Source: JAJDTT01 sp022827025 (lineage in GTDB: Bacteria; Acidobacteriota; UBA6911; RPQK01; JAJDTT01). Taken from it: a stretch of DNA of 64,000 nucleotides. The position numbers were made by a program, and so were the translations under genes. Under the pieces are notes generated by a model. It made no database searches and was not told where the DNA came from. It saw only the letters and a list, made by a program, of their open reading frames with translations. Below, one piece after another: positions 32,935 to 41,563 of the stretch (positions within the stretch are counted from its first letter, which is position 1; each line of letters starts with the position of its first letter). The stretch is taken from NCBI GenBank assembly GCA_965203535.1, contig OZ241897.1, positions 1,364,001 through 1,428,000 of the forward strand. Direction: 5' to 3'.

Positions 32935-33753
32935 TCAATTTGAGACTGGCAATCCGGCCGGGACCCCGGAAGACCCGACGCGGAACAATCTCTCGAAGTT
33001 GGACCGGGTGTTCTCACCCACCTGTTCCAGGGTCAGGCCACGGATTCTCCCCAGTTCCCGTGCGACTTCCACCACCCGGGACGGTTCGTTGGTCTTTCCC
33101 CGAAAGGGGACCGGGGCCAGGTAGGGGGAGTCGGTTTCGATCAGAATCCGGTCCAACGGCAAGAGGCCCGCCAACGCTCGCAGCGAATTCGACTTGCGAA
33201 AGGTGAGGATGCCCCCCAGTCCGATGAAAAAACCCCGATCCAGGCAGCGCCGGGCGGTCGACTCACCGGAGGTGAAACAGTGGACCACTCCGTTGAGCCG
33301 CTCCCCACTGGGATACTTCTCCTCCAGAATCGCGCAGATCTCATCCTCGGCCTTCCTGGAGTGGATCACGATGGGTTTCCCGGCGGCCTGAGCCAGCTCG
33401 ATCTGCGCCAGGAACGCCTCCCTCTGAGCATCGGCATCAGAGTTCAGATAGTGGAAGTCGAGACCGATCTCGCCCAGGGCCAGAGCCTTGGGGTGCCGCA
33501 ACAGATCGGCCAGCTCGGAGGCGATGCCGTCCGAGAAGCAACGGGCGTCGTGGGGATGGACGCCGAAGGCGGCCCAGAGGCCGTCGTAGCGGTCCAACAG
33601 GCTCAGCGTGGTGCCAGCGGAATGACGATCTTCTTCCAGGCAACAGATGGTCAGGATCGACTCCACTCCCGCCTGCCGGGCCCGGGACAGGACTCCCTCC
33701 AGGTCGGCCTGCAGGACAGGGGAATCGAGATGGGCGTGGGAGTCGACGAACAC
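32935..33753 (-). CDS. TatD-family metal-dependent hydrolase
   Basis: A 272-residue TIM-barrel hydrolase. Metal ligands are visible in FVDSHAHLDSP (HxH), LGEIGLDFHY (Glu), IVIHSRKAED (His), VVHCFTSG (His) and IETDSPYLAP (Asp). TatD proteins act as 3'-5' DNA exonucleases or D-aminoacyl-tRNA deacylase-like enzymes. It lies 21 bp after metG on the same strand, a common pairing in bacteria, and is probably co-transcribed with it. Confidence 0.93.
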   Translation of the reverse strand: MFVDSHAHLDSPVLQADLEGVLSRARQAGVESILTICCLEEDRHSAGTTLSLLDRYDGLWAAFGVHPHDARCFSDGIASELADLLRHPKALALGEIGLDFHYLNSDADAQREAFLAQIELAQAAGKPIVIHSRKAEDEICAILEEKYPSGERLNGVVHCFTSGESTARRCLDRGFFIGLGGILTFRKSNSLRALAGLLPLDRILIETDSPYLAPVPFRGKTNEPSRVVEVARELGRIRGLTLEQVGENTRSNFERLFRVGSSGVPAGLPVSN

Positions 33754-33774
33754 CGGGAAATCTCCGGAGGGATC

Positions 33775-35712
33775 TCAGGTCAGAACCGACCCCAGGCGCA
33801 CCTCTTCGGTGAAGGTGGCCAGGACCGGTTTTCCTCCGTCCGAAGCCGCCACGATCATCCCGTTGGATTCCACGCCCATGAGCTTGGCCGGTTTGAGATT
33901 GGTCACGATGACGACCAGGCGGCCCGGCAGAGACTCCGGTGAGTACTGCCCGGCGATTCCCGCCACCACCTGGCGGACCTCCGACCCCAGGTCCACCTTG
34001 AGCTTGAGGAGGCGGGTCGACTTGGGAATGGATTCGGCGCTCACGATCCGGGCCACCTGCATCCTGACCTTGGCGAATTCCTTGATGTCGATGCGGGCAT
34101 CATCCTGGCCACGAGCCTTGCCGGCCGCGCGCTTCTTCGATTTTGCGGCTGTGGCGCCGGCTGCACGTCGATTCTTCACTTTCACGCGAAACTCCTTCTT
34201 GTCCAAGCGGGGATAGATGTGGCTCAACCGCCCGATGGAGGAACCGCTCTCCAGACCGGCCCACTCCATGGAGGGAATCCGATGATCCTCCAGGGGCCGG
34301 CGAATGCCGAGCTGCCTCAATACGGCGGCCGCCCCACCGGGGACGATGGGACCCAACATCACCGCGATCACTCGCAACGCCTCGGCGGCGTGGTACAGGA
34401 CACTCCCCAACTGCGTCCTTCGGCTCGGATCCTTGGCCAGAACCCAGGGTTCGTTGACCACCAGGTACTTGTTCACGCGGCCGATCAGCTCCCAGACGGC
34501 CTCCATGGCCTTGTTGATCTGGAGGTCCCCCAACCGATCCTGGTAGAGCCGCGCAGTCTCGTCACAAGACTTCCGGAGTTCCCGGCCCTTCTCGTCCGAT
34601 TCTCCCGCCTCCGGAATGACGCCGCCGAAATAGCTGCGGATCATCTTCAGCGTGCGCTGGGCCAGATTTCCCAGATCGTTGACCAGGTCGCTGTTGACCC
34701 GCGTTCGCAGCCCGTCGAAGGAGAAGTTTCCGTCGGAGCCCAAGGGGATCTCCCGGAGCAGGAAATAGCGGAAGTAGTCGGTCCGGACCACGTTCGAGAG
34801 CTCGTCGGCGGTGACGAAATTGCCCTTGGACTTGGACATCTTCTCCCCTTCGATGGTCCACCATCCATGGCTCAAGATCCGCTTGGGGGGAGCCAGGCCG
34901 GCCGCCATCAGAAACGCCGGCCAGTAGACGGCATGAAATCGAAGGATGTCCTTGCCGATGAGATGGACGTCTACCGGCCACCACTTCTCGAACTTCTCGT
35001 CGTCGGCGCCGTAGCCCATGCCCGAGATATACCCGGTGAGGGCGTCGAACCAGACGTAGAAGATGTGCTTCTCGTCGCCGGGGACCGGGATGCCCCAGCG
35101 AAACGAGGTGCGGCTGATGCTGAGATCCTGAAGACCGCCTTCGACGAACCGGACCACCTCGTTCATCCGGGCGCGGGGGACCACGAAGTCCGGGTTGTCC
35201 CGGTAGAACCGCAGCAGCTTCTCCTGGAACGCCGACAGCTTGAAGAAGTAGCTGTCCTCGGTCATGAACTCGGTGAGCCCACCGCAGTCGGGACAGTTCC
35301 GGCCTTCCGCCACATAGGCCTCGCAGCTCACGCAGTAGTTGCCCTGGTACTGACCGAGATAGACGCTTCCGCTCTTCTTGACCGCCCGGAAGAGCTTGGC
35401 GACGGCGCGATAGTGACGCTCCTGGGTGGTTCGAATGAACTCGTCGAAGCTCAAGCCGAGCCGCTCCCAGGTGTCTCGAAACTTGGCGGCGTAGGTGTCC
35501 ACCAGTTCCTGGGGCTCGATGCCTTGTTGCCGGGCCGACCGCTCGATCTTGAGACCGTGCTCGTCGGTGCCGGTCAGGAAGGAGACGTCGTCGCCGCACA
35601 TTCGCCGGTAGCGGACGATGGCGTCGGCGATGACGGTGGTGTAGGTATGCCCCACGTGGGGCACGTCGTTGACATAGTAGAGAGGAGTCGTCAGGTAGAA
35701 CGTCTTGGACAT
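33775..35712 (-). CDS. metG: Methionyl-tRNA synthetase
   Basis: A 645-residue class I synthetase that charges initiator and elongator tRNA-Met. The HIGH-like HVGH is at 19-22 and KMSKS at 291-295. A single zinc knuckle has Cys127, Cys130, Cys140 and Cys143. The C-terminal 100 residues (ARIDIKEFAKVRMQVARI to GMIVAAS) form the EMAPII-like tRNA-binding OB fold that dimerises the enzyme. A lysine/alanine-rich linker precedes it. It stands between larC and tatD on the same strand. Confidence 0.96.
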   Translation of the reverse strand: MSKTFYLTTPLYYVNDVPHVGHTYTTVIADAIVRYRRMCGDDVSFLTGTDEHGLKIERSARQQGIEPQELVDTYAAKFRDTWERLGLSFDEFIRTTQERHYRAVAKLFRAVKKSGSVYLGQYQGNYCVSCEAYVAEGRNCPDCGGLTEFMTEDSYFFKLSAFQEKLLRFYRDNPDFVVPRARMNEVVRFVEGGLQDLSISRTSFRWGIPVPGDEKHIFYVWFDALTGYISGMGYGADDEKFEKWWPVDVHLIGKDILRFHAVYWPAFLMAAGLAPPKRILSHGWWTIEGEKMSKSKGNFVTADELSNVVRTDYFRYFLLREIPLGSDGNFSFDGLRTRVNSDLVNDLGNLAQRTLKMIRSYFGGVIPEAGESDEKGRELRKSCDETARLYQDRLGDLQINKAMEAVWELIGRVNKYLVVNEPWVLAKDPSRRTQLGSVLYHAAEALRVIAVMLGPIVPGGAAAVLRQLGIRRPLEDHRIPSMEWAGLESGSSIGRLSHIYPRLDKKEFRVKVKNRRAAGATAAKSKKRAAGKARGQDDARIDIKEFAKVRMQVARIVSAESIPKSTRLLKLKVDLGSEVRQVVAGIAGQYSPESLPGRLVVIVTNLKPAKLMGVESNGMIVAASDGGKPVLATFTEEVRLGSVLT

Positions 35713-35718
35713 GGCCGG

Positions 35719-36963
35719 CTAGTCCGTCCCGGTCGCCTTGCGGATCGCCATCTGTCTCAGGTTCTTCAACGGTAGACCGGTCCTTTCGGCGATCCTCTTC
35801 AGGTCTTCGTACTCGGGCCAGACGGTGACCGGCTCGCCGCGAAAGTGTCCCACCTTGACCCGGACCGTTCCGTGGCCGGTCTCCACCTCCCGGAACTCGC
35901 GCTCCAGGACCCACCGCCGCCACGGCTTCCACCGAATCCCCAAGGTCGTCGTCTCCCGGAAGATGAGACTCATCATGCGGTCCCGGTCCCGCGGGCGGCA
36001 GAGCACCGAAAGATGGTGTCCGGGCCTTCCCTTCTTCATCTGCTGGGGGACGCAACGGACGTCCAGAGCCCCCTGGCCCAGGGCGGTCTCCATGACGTAG
36101 CCGATGGCTTCGGGATCCAGGTCGTCGATATCGGCCTCCAGGACCAGGATCTCTTCGTCACGCACTCCTTCGGCGGCCGCCGGGGAGGGTCGTTCCTCGG
36201 CGGCTTCGCGGCCGAGAACCAGCCTCAACATGTTGGGAATACCGGGCAGTTCCCGGTCTCCGGCCCCGAACCCCCATCGATCCAGTGTCCAGGCGGGGGT
36301 CGCGGCGCCGGGCGCCGCCAGCGAGGTGACGATGGCCGCCCCGGTGGGCGTGGTCAGCTCCGCCTGCACGTCTCCCATAACCACGGGAAACCCGCGAACC
36401 AGGTGAGCCGTCGCGGGCGCGGGGACGGGCCAGGTGCCGTGGGAGAAGGTCACGGTGCCGCTGCCCAGGTTCAGGGGACTCGAGAAAAAACGGCTGGCGC
36501 CGAGATAGTGGAATCCGATGCAGGCGCCGACGATATCCACGATGGCGTCCACCGCCCCCACTTCATGAAAGTGGACGTGCTCCACCGACTTCCCATGGAC
36601 GGCCGCTTCGGCCCCGGCCAGCCGCCGAAACACCGACAGCGCCATCTCCTTGACCGGATCCTCCAGTCGGCTCTCTTCGATCAACCCGTAGATCTGACCG
36701 GGCGTGCGGCCATGGGTGTGGGAGTGCGAGTGGGAGTGTCCTCCATGCTCGAGCTCGACACGGAAGTCGGTCCCCGAGAGTCCGTTCCGGTCGATCTTGC
36801 GGGCGCTGAGGCGATAGGGCTCCAGCCGCAATGATGCGAGCCGCCGCCGAAGGTGCTCCAGGGGGAGCCCCAGATCCAGCAACCCTCCCAGGATCATGTC
36901 CCCGCTCACGCCGTTGAAGGCGTCGAAGTAGAGGATGCGATCCCGGCCGCCGTCCCTGCCCAT
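35719..36963 (-). CDS. larC: Nickel insertion protein LarC (P2TMN nickel chelatase)
   Basis: A 414-residue protein that installs nickel into the pincer cofactor of lactate racemase-type enzymes. The start YFDAFNGVSGDMILGGLLD, the His-rich GGHSHSHSHTHG tract and HFHEVGAVDAIVDIVG are characteristic. In some lactobacilli the gene is split by a programmed frameshift; here it is one frame. No larA, larB or larE is in the window. ATG 36963 is used; a longer frame would run into divergent argS. A TATTGT box ends 7 nt before the start. Confidence 0.9.
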   Translation of the reverse strand: MGRDGGRDRILYFDAFNGVSGDMILGGLLDLGLPLEHLRRRLASLRLEPYRLSARKIDRNGLSGTDFRVELEHGGHSHSHSHTHGRTPGQIYGLIEESRLEDPVKEMALSVFRRLAGAEAAVHGKSVEHVHFHEVGAVDAIVDIVGACIGFHYLGASRFFSSPLNLGSGTVTFSHGTWPVPAPATAHLVRGFPVVMGDVQAELTTPTGAAIVTSLAAPGAATPAWTLDRWGFGAGDRELPGIPNMLRLVLGREAAEERPSPAAAEGVRDEEILVLEADIDDLDPEAIGYVMETALGQGALDVRCVPQQMKKGRPGHHLSVLCRPRDRDRMMSLIFRETTTLGIRWKPWRRWVLEREFREVETGHGTVRVKVGHFRGEPVTVWPEYEDLKRIAERTGLPLKNLRQMAIRKATGTD

Positions 36964-37004
36964 GCTGCACACAATAGCATGGCCGGAGCCCCTCCGGCGT
37001 CTGA

Positions 37005-37010
37005 TATCAT
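37005..37010 (+). promoter_or_regulatory. -10 box of argS, leaderless geometry
   Basis: TATCAT (37005-37010) ends 6 nt before the argS ATG at 37017, with no ribosome-binding site between. The matching -35 region is GC-rich and unconvincing. On the opposite strand, TATTGT (36971-36976) stands 7 nt before larC in the 53-bp divergent gap. Confidence 0.4.
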
Positions 37011-37016
37011 GGCTCC

Positions 37017-38975
37017 ATGTTGCTGCGCCGGGCCCGCCAGAGTGAGGCTCTGTTCCGGGACTTCGTGCGCCAACGGTTCTCCCTGGAACTGGGGTCCGCC
37101 GCCGCCAAATCGCCGCCCAGAATCGAGTTCGGGGACCTGGCCTTCGCCTTTCCCTTCGAACTGGCGCGGAGCCTGCGCCGGGCGCCCCGCGACATCGCCC
37201 TGGAGGTCGCCGCAAACTTCCCGGCGCCCCCCTGGATGGCACGGGTCGAGGCGGCGGGAGGTTATGTCAACGTCTTTCTGAAGCGGGATCGATTCCTGGC
37301 CGATCTCCGGGACTCCCTCTCCGCATCGCCGGAACCGCCGCGCGGGCCGAAGATCATCGTCGAGCACACCAACATCAACCCCAACAAGGCGGCTCACATC
37401 GGGCATCTTCGGAACGCGGTTCTGGGGGACACCTTCGGGCGCCTGTTGCGTTCCCGGGGCCATTCGGTGGAGATCCAGAACTACATCGACGACACCGGCG
37501 TCCAGGTCGCCGACGTGGTGGTCGGATTCCGGCACTTGCGGAAGCTGAGCCTGGAGCAGGTCCGGGGGATTCCCGAGCCCTTCGACTACTACTGCTGGGA
37601 CCTGTACGCCAAGGTCCGCGACTGGTATCGACGGGAGGACTCCCGCCTGGAACATCGGCGCCGCACCCTTCGAGAGATCGAGGAGGGAGAGGGCGAGACC
37701 AGCCGAATGGCCGAGCACGTCTCCCTCCGGATCGTGAACGCCCACCTGCGAACCATGTGGCGCGTCGGCGTCCGTTACGACGTCCTTCCCCGGGAGAGCC
37801 AGATCCTGAGGGAGAGGTTCTGGGACGAGGCCTTCGACCAGCTCAAGCAGCGCAAGGCCATCACCCACGTTGCGGACGGACCCAATCGGGGATGCTGGGT
37901 GATGCGGCTTCCAGGCGAGAACGGTCAGCCTGCGGAGGAGAAGATCATCGTCCGCAGCGACGGGACCGTCACCTACGTGGGCAAGGACATCGCCTATCAA
38001 CTCTGGAAGTTCGGCTTGCTGGAGAAGAACTTTCGCTACCGGGTCGTGCACCGTTATCCGGACCGGGACGAGGTCTGGATGACCAGTTCTGACGGAGCCT
38101 CCGACATCGAGAAGGACTTCGGACGCGGCCAGAGTGTCTACAACGTCATCGACGCTCGCCAGTCCTACCTGCAGCGGGTGGTGGTCCACGGACTTCGCAG
38201 CCTGGGCCACGAAGTCCCCGCCGACCAGTCCACCCATTTTTCCTATGAAATGGTGGCTCTCTCCCAGAAGTGCAGCCAGGAACTGGGGATCGATCTCTCG
38301 GAGGCGGATCGGGCCAGACCCTACGTGGAGGTCTCCGGGCGAAAGGGATTGGGAGTCAAGGCCGACGACCTGGTGGACAAGCTCATCGAGAAGTCACTTC
38401 AGGAGGTGGCCAACCGGCAGCCGGACCTGACCCGCGAGGCGCGCCTGCGGATCGCCACCCAGATCGCCGTCGGCGCCCTGCGTTACTTCCTCCTCAAGTA
38501 TGCCCGCAACTCGGTCATCGCCTTCGACTTCGGGGAGGCTCTGAGCTTCGAGGGAGAGACCGGCCCCTACCTGCAATATTCGGTGGTGCGCGCCAACAAC
38601 ATCTTCCGCAAGCTGCGCTCCCGGCGGGGCGGCGCGGGGCAACGGGAGCAGGAGGATCTGCAAGAGGATCTTTGGAAGCACCCGGAACGGTTCGCCGATC
38701 TGCTCGAGGACGAACAGATCTGGAAGTTGCTGCTTCAGGCCGGAAGGTCGGAGGGCGCCATCGAGCAGTCGTTCAAGACCCTGGAAATGTCCTACCTGGC
38801 CAAGCATGCATTCTCGCTGGCTCAGATATTCAACATCTTCTACCATAGCCATCACATCCTTTCGCAAAAGGACTCGCGCAAGCAGACCTGCTACCTGGCC
38901 GTGGCGGACACGGCCCGCCGGGCCATGACTCGGTCTCTCGCACTCCTGGGTATCGAAGTTCCGGAAAGAATGTAG
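37017..38975 (+). CDS. argS: Arginyl-tRNA synthetase
   Basis: A 652-residue class I synthetase. An N-terminal additional domain (1-110) for tRNA D-loop recognition is followed by VEHTNINPNKAAHIGHLRN, whose AHIGH motif lies near 126-130. The KMSKS-like position is SGRKGLGVKADDL. The C-terminal DALR anticodon-binding domain includes YLQYSVVRANNIFRKL and HAFSLAQIFNIFYHS. It is divergent from larC and 2 nt from the following secreted-protein gene, which it probably co-transcribes. Confidence 0.95.
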   Translation: MLLRRARQSEALFRDFVRQRFSLELGSAAAKSPPRIEFGDLAFAFPFELARSLRRAPRDIALEVAANFPAPPWMARVEAAGGYVNVFLKRDRFLADLRDSLSASPEPPRGPKIIVEHTNINPNKAAHIGHLRNAVLGDTFGRLLRSRGHSVEIQNYIDDTGVQVADVVVGFRHLRKLSLEQVRGIPEPFDYYCWDLYAKVRDWYRREDSRLEHRRRTLREIEEGEGETSRMAEHVSLRIVNAHLRTMWRVGVRYDVLPRESQILRERFWDEAFDQLKQRKAITHVADGPNRGCWVMRLPGENGQPAEEKIIVRSDGTVTYVGKDIAYQLWKFGLLEKNFRYRVVHRYPDRDEVWMTSSDGASDIEKDFGRGQSVYNVIDARQSYLQRVVVHGLRSLGHEVPADQSTHFSYEMVALSQKCSQELGIDLSEADRARPYVEVSGRKGLGVKADDLVDKLIEKSLQEVANRQPDLTREARLRIATQIAVGALRYFLLKYARNSVIAFDFGEALSFEGETGPYLQYSVVRANNIFRKLRSRRGGAGQREQEDLQEDLWKHPERFADLLEDEQIWKLLLQAGRSEGAIEQSFKTLEMSYLAKHAFSLAQIFNIFYHSHHILSQKDSRKQTCYLAVADTARRAMTRSLALLGIEVPERM

Positions 38976-38977
38976 GC

Positions 38978-40048
38978 ATGTCCTGCGTTTCCCAGATTCC
39001 GCTCCTGGTGCTGCTGGCGTCGCTTGCCGGCGGACCGGCCTCCGAGACGTTGCCGCCGTTGGAGGAGGTCTTCAGCGTGTCCGAGCTGCGCCTCTACCGG
39101 GCGAAGATCGATTACAAGTCCCGCATGAACCTCTTCCGGAAGGCCCTGGAGCGGAATTCCAAGCTCTTGTCAGTCCACGGGAAGAGGGCGGACCCCGGGG
39201 CCGTCCTGAAGGTGCTGGCGGACATGAAGGCCCTTTCCGAACATGCTTTGCGGGAAACCCCGGCCCGGGAGAAGGACGGCCGTTCCCGGGAAACGAAACG
39301 CCTGGAGATACGGGCGAGGCGCATCGTGGAGTCGATGGAGGATCTCAAGCTCGTCCTGCCCTTCGAATACCGGGACGATTTCGACGACTGCATCCGATCT
39401 CTTGAAAAGCTGCGCAAGCACCTGCTGGATCAACTCTTCGGCCGGGCCGCCCCGTCCGGCACCCGGTCCTCACCCGAAATCGCTCACGGTCTGCTGGCTT
39501 CCAAGCCGGCGCCGCGCGCGGTCTCCCTGGCCCAGTCGGCAGACGGTTTCACCGACGAGGAATACACCAGGATCCAAAGGGCGCAGGAGCTGGACCGGCG
39601 AACCCGCGTGTTCCTGAAGATCGCGGAGGATCGTCTGGAGGCGCTGGACGAGCGCTGGACCCGGCTGACGGGGAAGGAACCGCCGGCGACCGGGAAAAAG
39701 CGGAAGAAAAAGAAAAAAAAGAAGAGCCGGAAGGAGGAGGACGAGGGTCCGCTGGCGTTCCATGCCCACTGGGAACTGCTCCATGCCTATGAGCGTGCCA
39801 TCGACGGCATCATGATCAACATCGACGAGAAGGCCAACCAACGGCGGCTCTCGGGCGAGGAGATCCACAAAGTCCTGAAGAGGTTCTGCGAGAACGTCCT
39901 CCAGTTCGAACCGCGCATGGAGACCATGGAGAAGCTGGCGGTGCAACTGGACGACGACGACTATTGGCTGACCCTGGAGGAGGCCAAGAAGACCACCGGG
40001 ATCGCCCGCAAGGGATGCCGCCTGGGTCTGGGCGGCGACCTGGAATAG
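38978..40048 (+). CDS. Secreted hypothetical protein with Lys-rich tract
   Basis: A 356-residue protein I do not recognise. A short signal peptide (LLVLLASLAGGPAS) is followed by a mostly helical, strongly charged body. At about residue 240 a run of more than ten nearly consecutive Lys/Arg residues (GKKRKKKKKKKSRKEEDE) is followed by an acidic patch. The C-terminal third (HAHWELLHAYERAIDGIM to FEPRMETMEKLAVQLDDDDYW) looks structured. It begins 2 nt after argS, so it is probably co-transcribed. The Lys run is encoded by an A-rich stretch (39700-39730) that could be slippage-prone. Confidence 0.7.
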   Translation: MSCVSQIPLLVLLASLAGGPASETLPPLEEVFSVSELRLYRAKIDYKSRMNLFRKALERNSKLLSVHGKRADPGAVLKVLADMKALSEHALRETPAREKDGRSRETKRLEIRARRIVESMEDLKLVLPFEYRDDFDDCIRSLEKLRKHLLDQLFGRAAPSGTRSSPEIAHGLLASKPAPRAVSLAQSADGFTDEEYTRIQRAQELDRRTRVFLKIAEDRLEALDERWTRLTGKEPPATGKKRKKKKKKKSRKEEDEGPLAFHAHWELLHAYERAIDGIMINIDEKANQRRLSGEEIHKVLKRFCENVLQFEPRMETMEKLAVQLDDDDYWLTLEEAKKTTGIARKGCRLGLGGDLE

Positions 40049-40093
40049 ACGGCCGGCGCCCGTCTCGTCCCGCGCGTACCGGTTTCAGTTCAA

Positions 40094-40735
40094 TCAGAGT
40101 TCCGAGTTCGGATGCGGTCCCTCGATCGCCCGCATCAGCCACGTGATCCCGGCCAGGCCCGCGGCCCCGCAGCTCGCGATGCGGTCCAGATCCGACTCCA
40201 CGACTCCTCCCAGGGCAAACACCGGAATCTCCACGGAGCGGGCGATGCGCTCCAGTTCCGGGAATCCCAGGGCCGGTGCATGGGATTCTTTGGAGAGAGG
40301 GTTCAGAACGGGGCTCACCAGCACGTAGCCGGCTCCCTCCGCCGCCGCCCGGAGCACGTCGTCATGGCTGTGGGCCGACTTGCCCAGGAGAAAGGGCCGG
40401 TTGCCGTACTGCTCACGGAGCCGGACGGCGTGAGACAGGTCCTGCTTCGAAGTCAGGTGGCTACCGCCGGCCCCTTCCTGAAGGGCCAGCTCCACGTGAG
40501 TGTTGACCAGGAACACCTTTCCGACCCGGCGCGCCAGTTCGGCGCCCCGCTTCACCAGGGGGCGGCTCTCCGCCGCTGAAAGGTCCTTCTCCCGCCACTG
40601 CAGGGCGTGCGCCGGACCGCTGAAAATGCGATCCAGATAGTCCTCCGGCGACAAGCCGGGAAAGGCGACGCGATTTGAGATGCCGTAGAGGTAGGGGGGA
40701 TTATGTCTTTGGAAAATATCGCTGAAAATGGACAA
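40094..40735 (-). CDS. Thiamine phosphate synthase/TenI-like protein
   Basis: A 213-residue TIM-barrel protein of the ThiE/TenI superfamily. ALQWREKDL, LVNTHVELALQEGAGGSHL, GKSAHSHDDVLRA and GYVLVSPVLNP match the family's phosphate- and pyrimidine-binding loops, and FALGGVVESDLDRI the last barrel strand. Some motifs differ from classic ThiE (GSHLTSKQ in place of GVHLGQED), so a TenI-type thiazole tautomerase is possible. TTG 40735 is the only plausible start; it would overlap the upstream small membrane-protein gene by 35 nt. Confidence 0.82.
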   Translation of the reverse strand: MSIFSDIFQRHNPPYLYGISNRVAFPGLSPEDYLDRIFSGPAHALQWREKDLSAAESRPLVKRGAELARRVGKVFLVNTHVELALQEGAGGSHLTSKQDLSHAVRLREQYGNRPFLLGKSAHSHDDVLRAAAEGAGYVLVSPVLNPLSKESHAPALGFPELERIARSVEIPVFALGGVVESDLDRIASCGAAGLAGITWLMRAIEGPHPNSEL

Positions 40736-40943
40736 TTTCCCACGTTCCCAAGATCAGGTTGGCCAGCCCCAGACCGGAAACTGCGCCGCGAACGAAATTG
40801 TTGAGCATGATCACCCGGAGCCAGGGGTAGAGATCCAGGAGCGAATTCTGGCTCCACTGTTCCCACCAGGGAAACAGGAGCAGAAAGATCCCGACCTCGA
40901 AGCAGTAGAGCACGTAGAGACCGAACAGGACCTTCTGAATCAT
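40701..40943 (-). CDS. Small membrane protein
   Basis: An 80-residue protein with two predicted membrane helices (VLFGLYVLYCFEVGIFLLLF and GAVSGLGLANLILGTW). WWEQWSQNSLLDLYPWLRVIMLNNFVRG between them resembles small uncharacterised membrane proteins. ATG 40943 is used; upstream in-frame sequence belongs to the repeat region. It overlaps the ThiE-like gene and may be in an operon with it. Function unknown. Confidence 0.62.
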   Translation of the reverse strand: MIQKVLFGLYVLYCFEVGIFLLLFPWWEQWSQNSLLDLYPWLRVIMLNNFVRGAVSGLGLANLILGTWEIVHFQRYFPKT

Positions 40944-41013
40944 GAACCGCCGTCTGACACCGACTGCGGAATGTCCCCGTGAACTGTCAACAGTCCGTGT
41001 CCAAGGTCTCCTA

Positions 41014-41200
41014 AACAGCCCGTGGTGAACGTCCCACGCAGCACCGAGACCGGGGCTGCGCCCGCCGGACAAGGCGCTTTCGAGGGAGCATACCGGGAGT
41101 ATGTGACCGAGGAGCAGCGCGTCTCCGCCGGGATGCAGACCCGGTCGAATGCCGTGAGGACTTTTGCCACGGGCTGTTAACAGCCCGTGGTGAAAGTCCC
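41014..41200. repeat. REP-like element with a 24-bp perfect palindrome
   Basis: AACAGCCCGTGGTGAACGTCCC at 41014-41035 recurs with one change near 41179-41200. The second copy is half of a perfect 24-bp palindrome (41167-41190, centred on GTTAAC). A degenerate third copy, TGTCAACAGTCCGTGT, starts near 40986. The 165 bp between copies encode nothing recognised. It lies between the small membrane-protein gene and rplS and may be a repetitive palindrome or a non-autonomous element; it could also act as a terminator. Confidence 0.6.
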
Positions 41201-41211
41201 GCGCCGGGCGG

Positions 41212-41553
41212 TCAGCGTTTCTCCCGGATCCTGGCCTTCTTCCCCTTGAGCTGGCGCAGATAGTAGAGCTTGGCGCGCCGGACCCGTCCTCTCCGCAATA
41301 CCTGCACACCCTCGATCAACGGGGAGTGAAACGGGAAAATGCGTTCTACGCCGTAGCCGAACGAGATCCTGCGAACCGTGAAGGTGGAACCCAGTCCCCG
41401 CTTGCGAATGGCGATGACGACTCCCTCGAAGGGCTGCACGCGAGTCTTGTTGCCTTCCCTGATCTTGAAGTTGACCCGGACCGTATCTCCGGGTGCGAAA
41501 TCGGGGATCCCATCCCTCAACTGCGGCTGTTCGACCAGTTGTATCGGATTCAT
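41212..41553 (-). CDS. rplS: 50S ribosomal protein L19
   Basis: A 113-residue L19, which sits at the 30S-50S interface. The core FAPGDTVRVNFKIREGNKTRVQPFEGVVIA and RRGRVRRAKLYYLRQLKGKKARI are diagnostic. It is the last gene of the ffh-rpsP-KH-rimM-trmD-rplS cluster, following trmD by 10 nt, as in most bacteria. Confidence 0.96.
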   Translation of the reverse strand: MNPIQLVEQPQLRDGIPDFAPGDTVRVNFKIREGNKTRVQPFEGVVIAIRKRGLGSTFTVRRISFGYGVERIFPFHSPLIEGVQVLRRGRVRRAKLYYLRQLKGKKARIREKR

Positions 41554-41563
41554 GCCTCCACCC

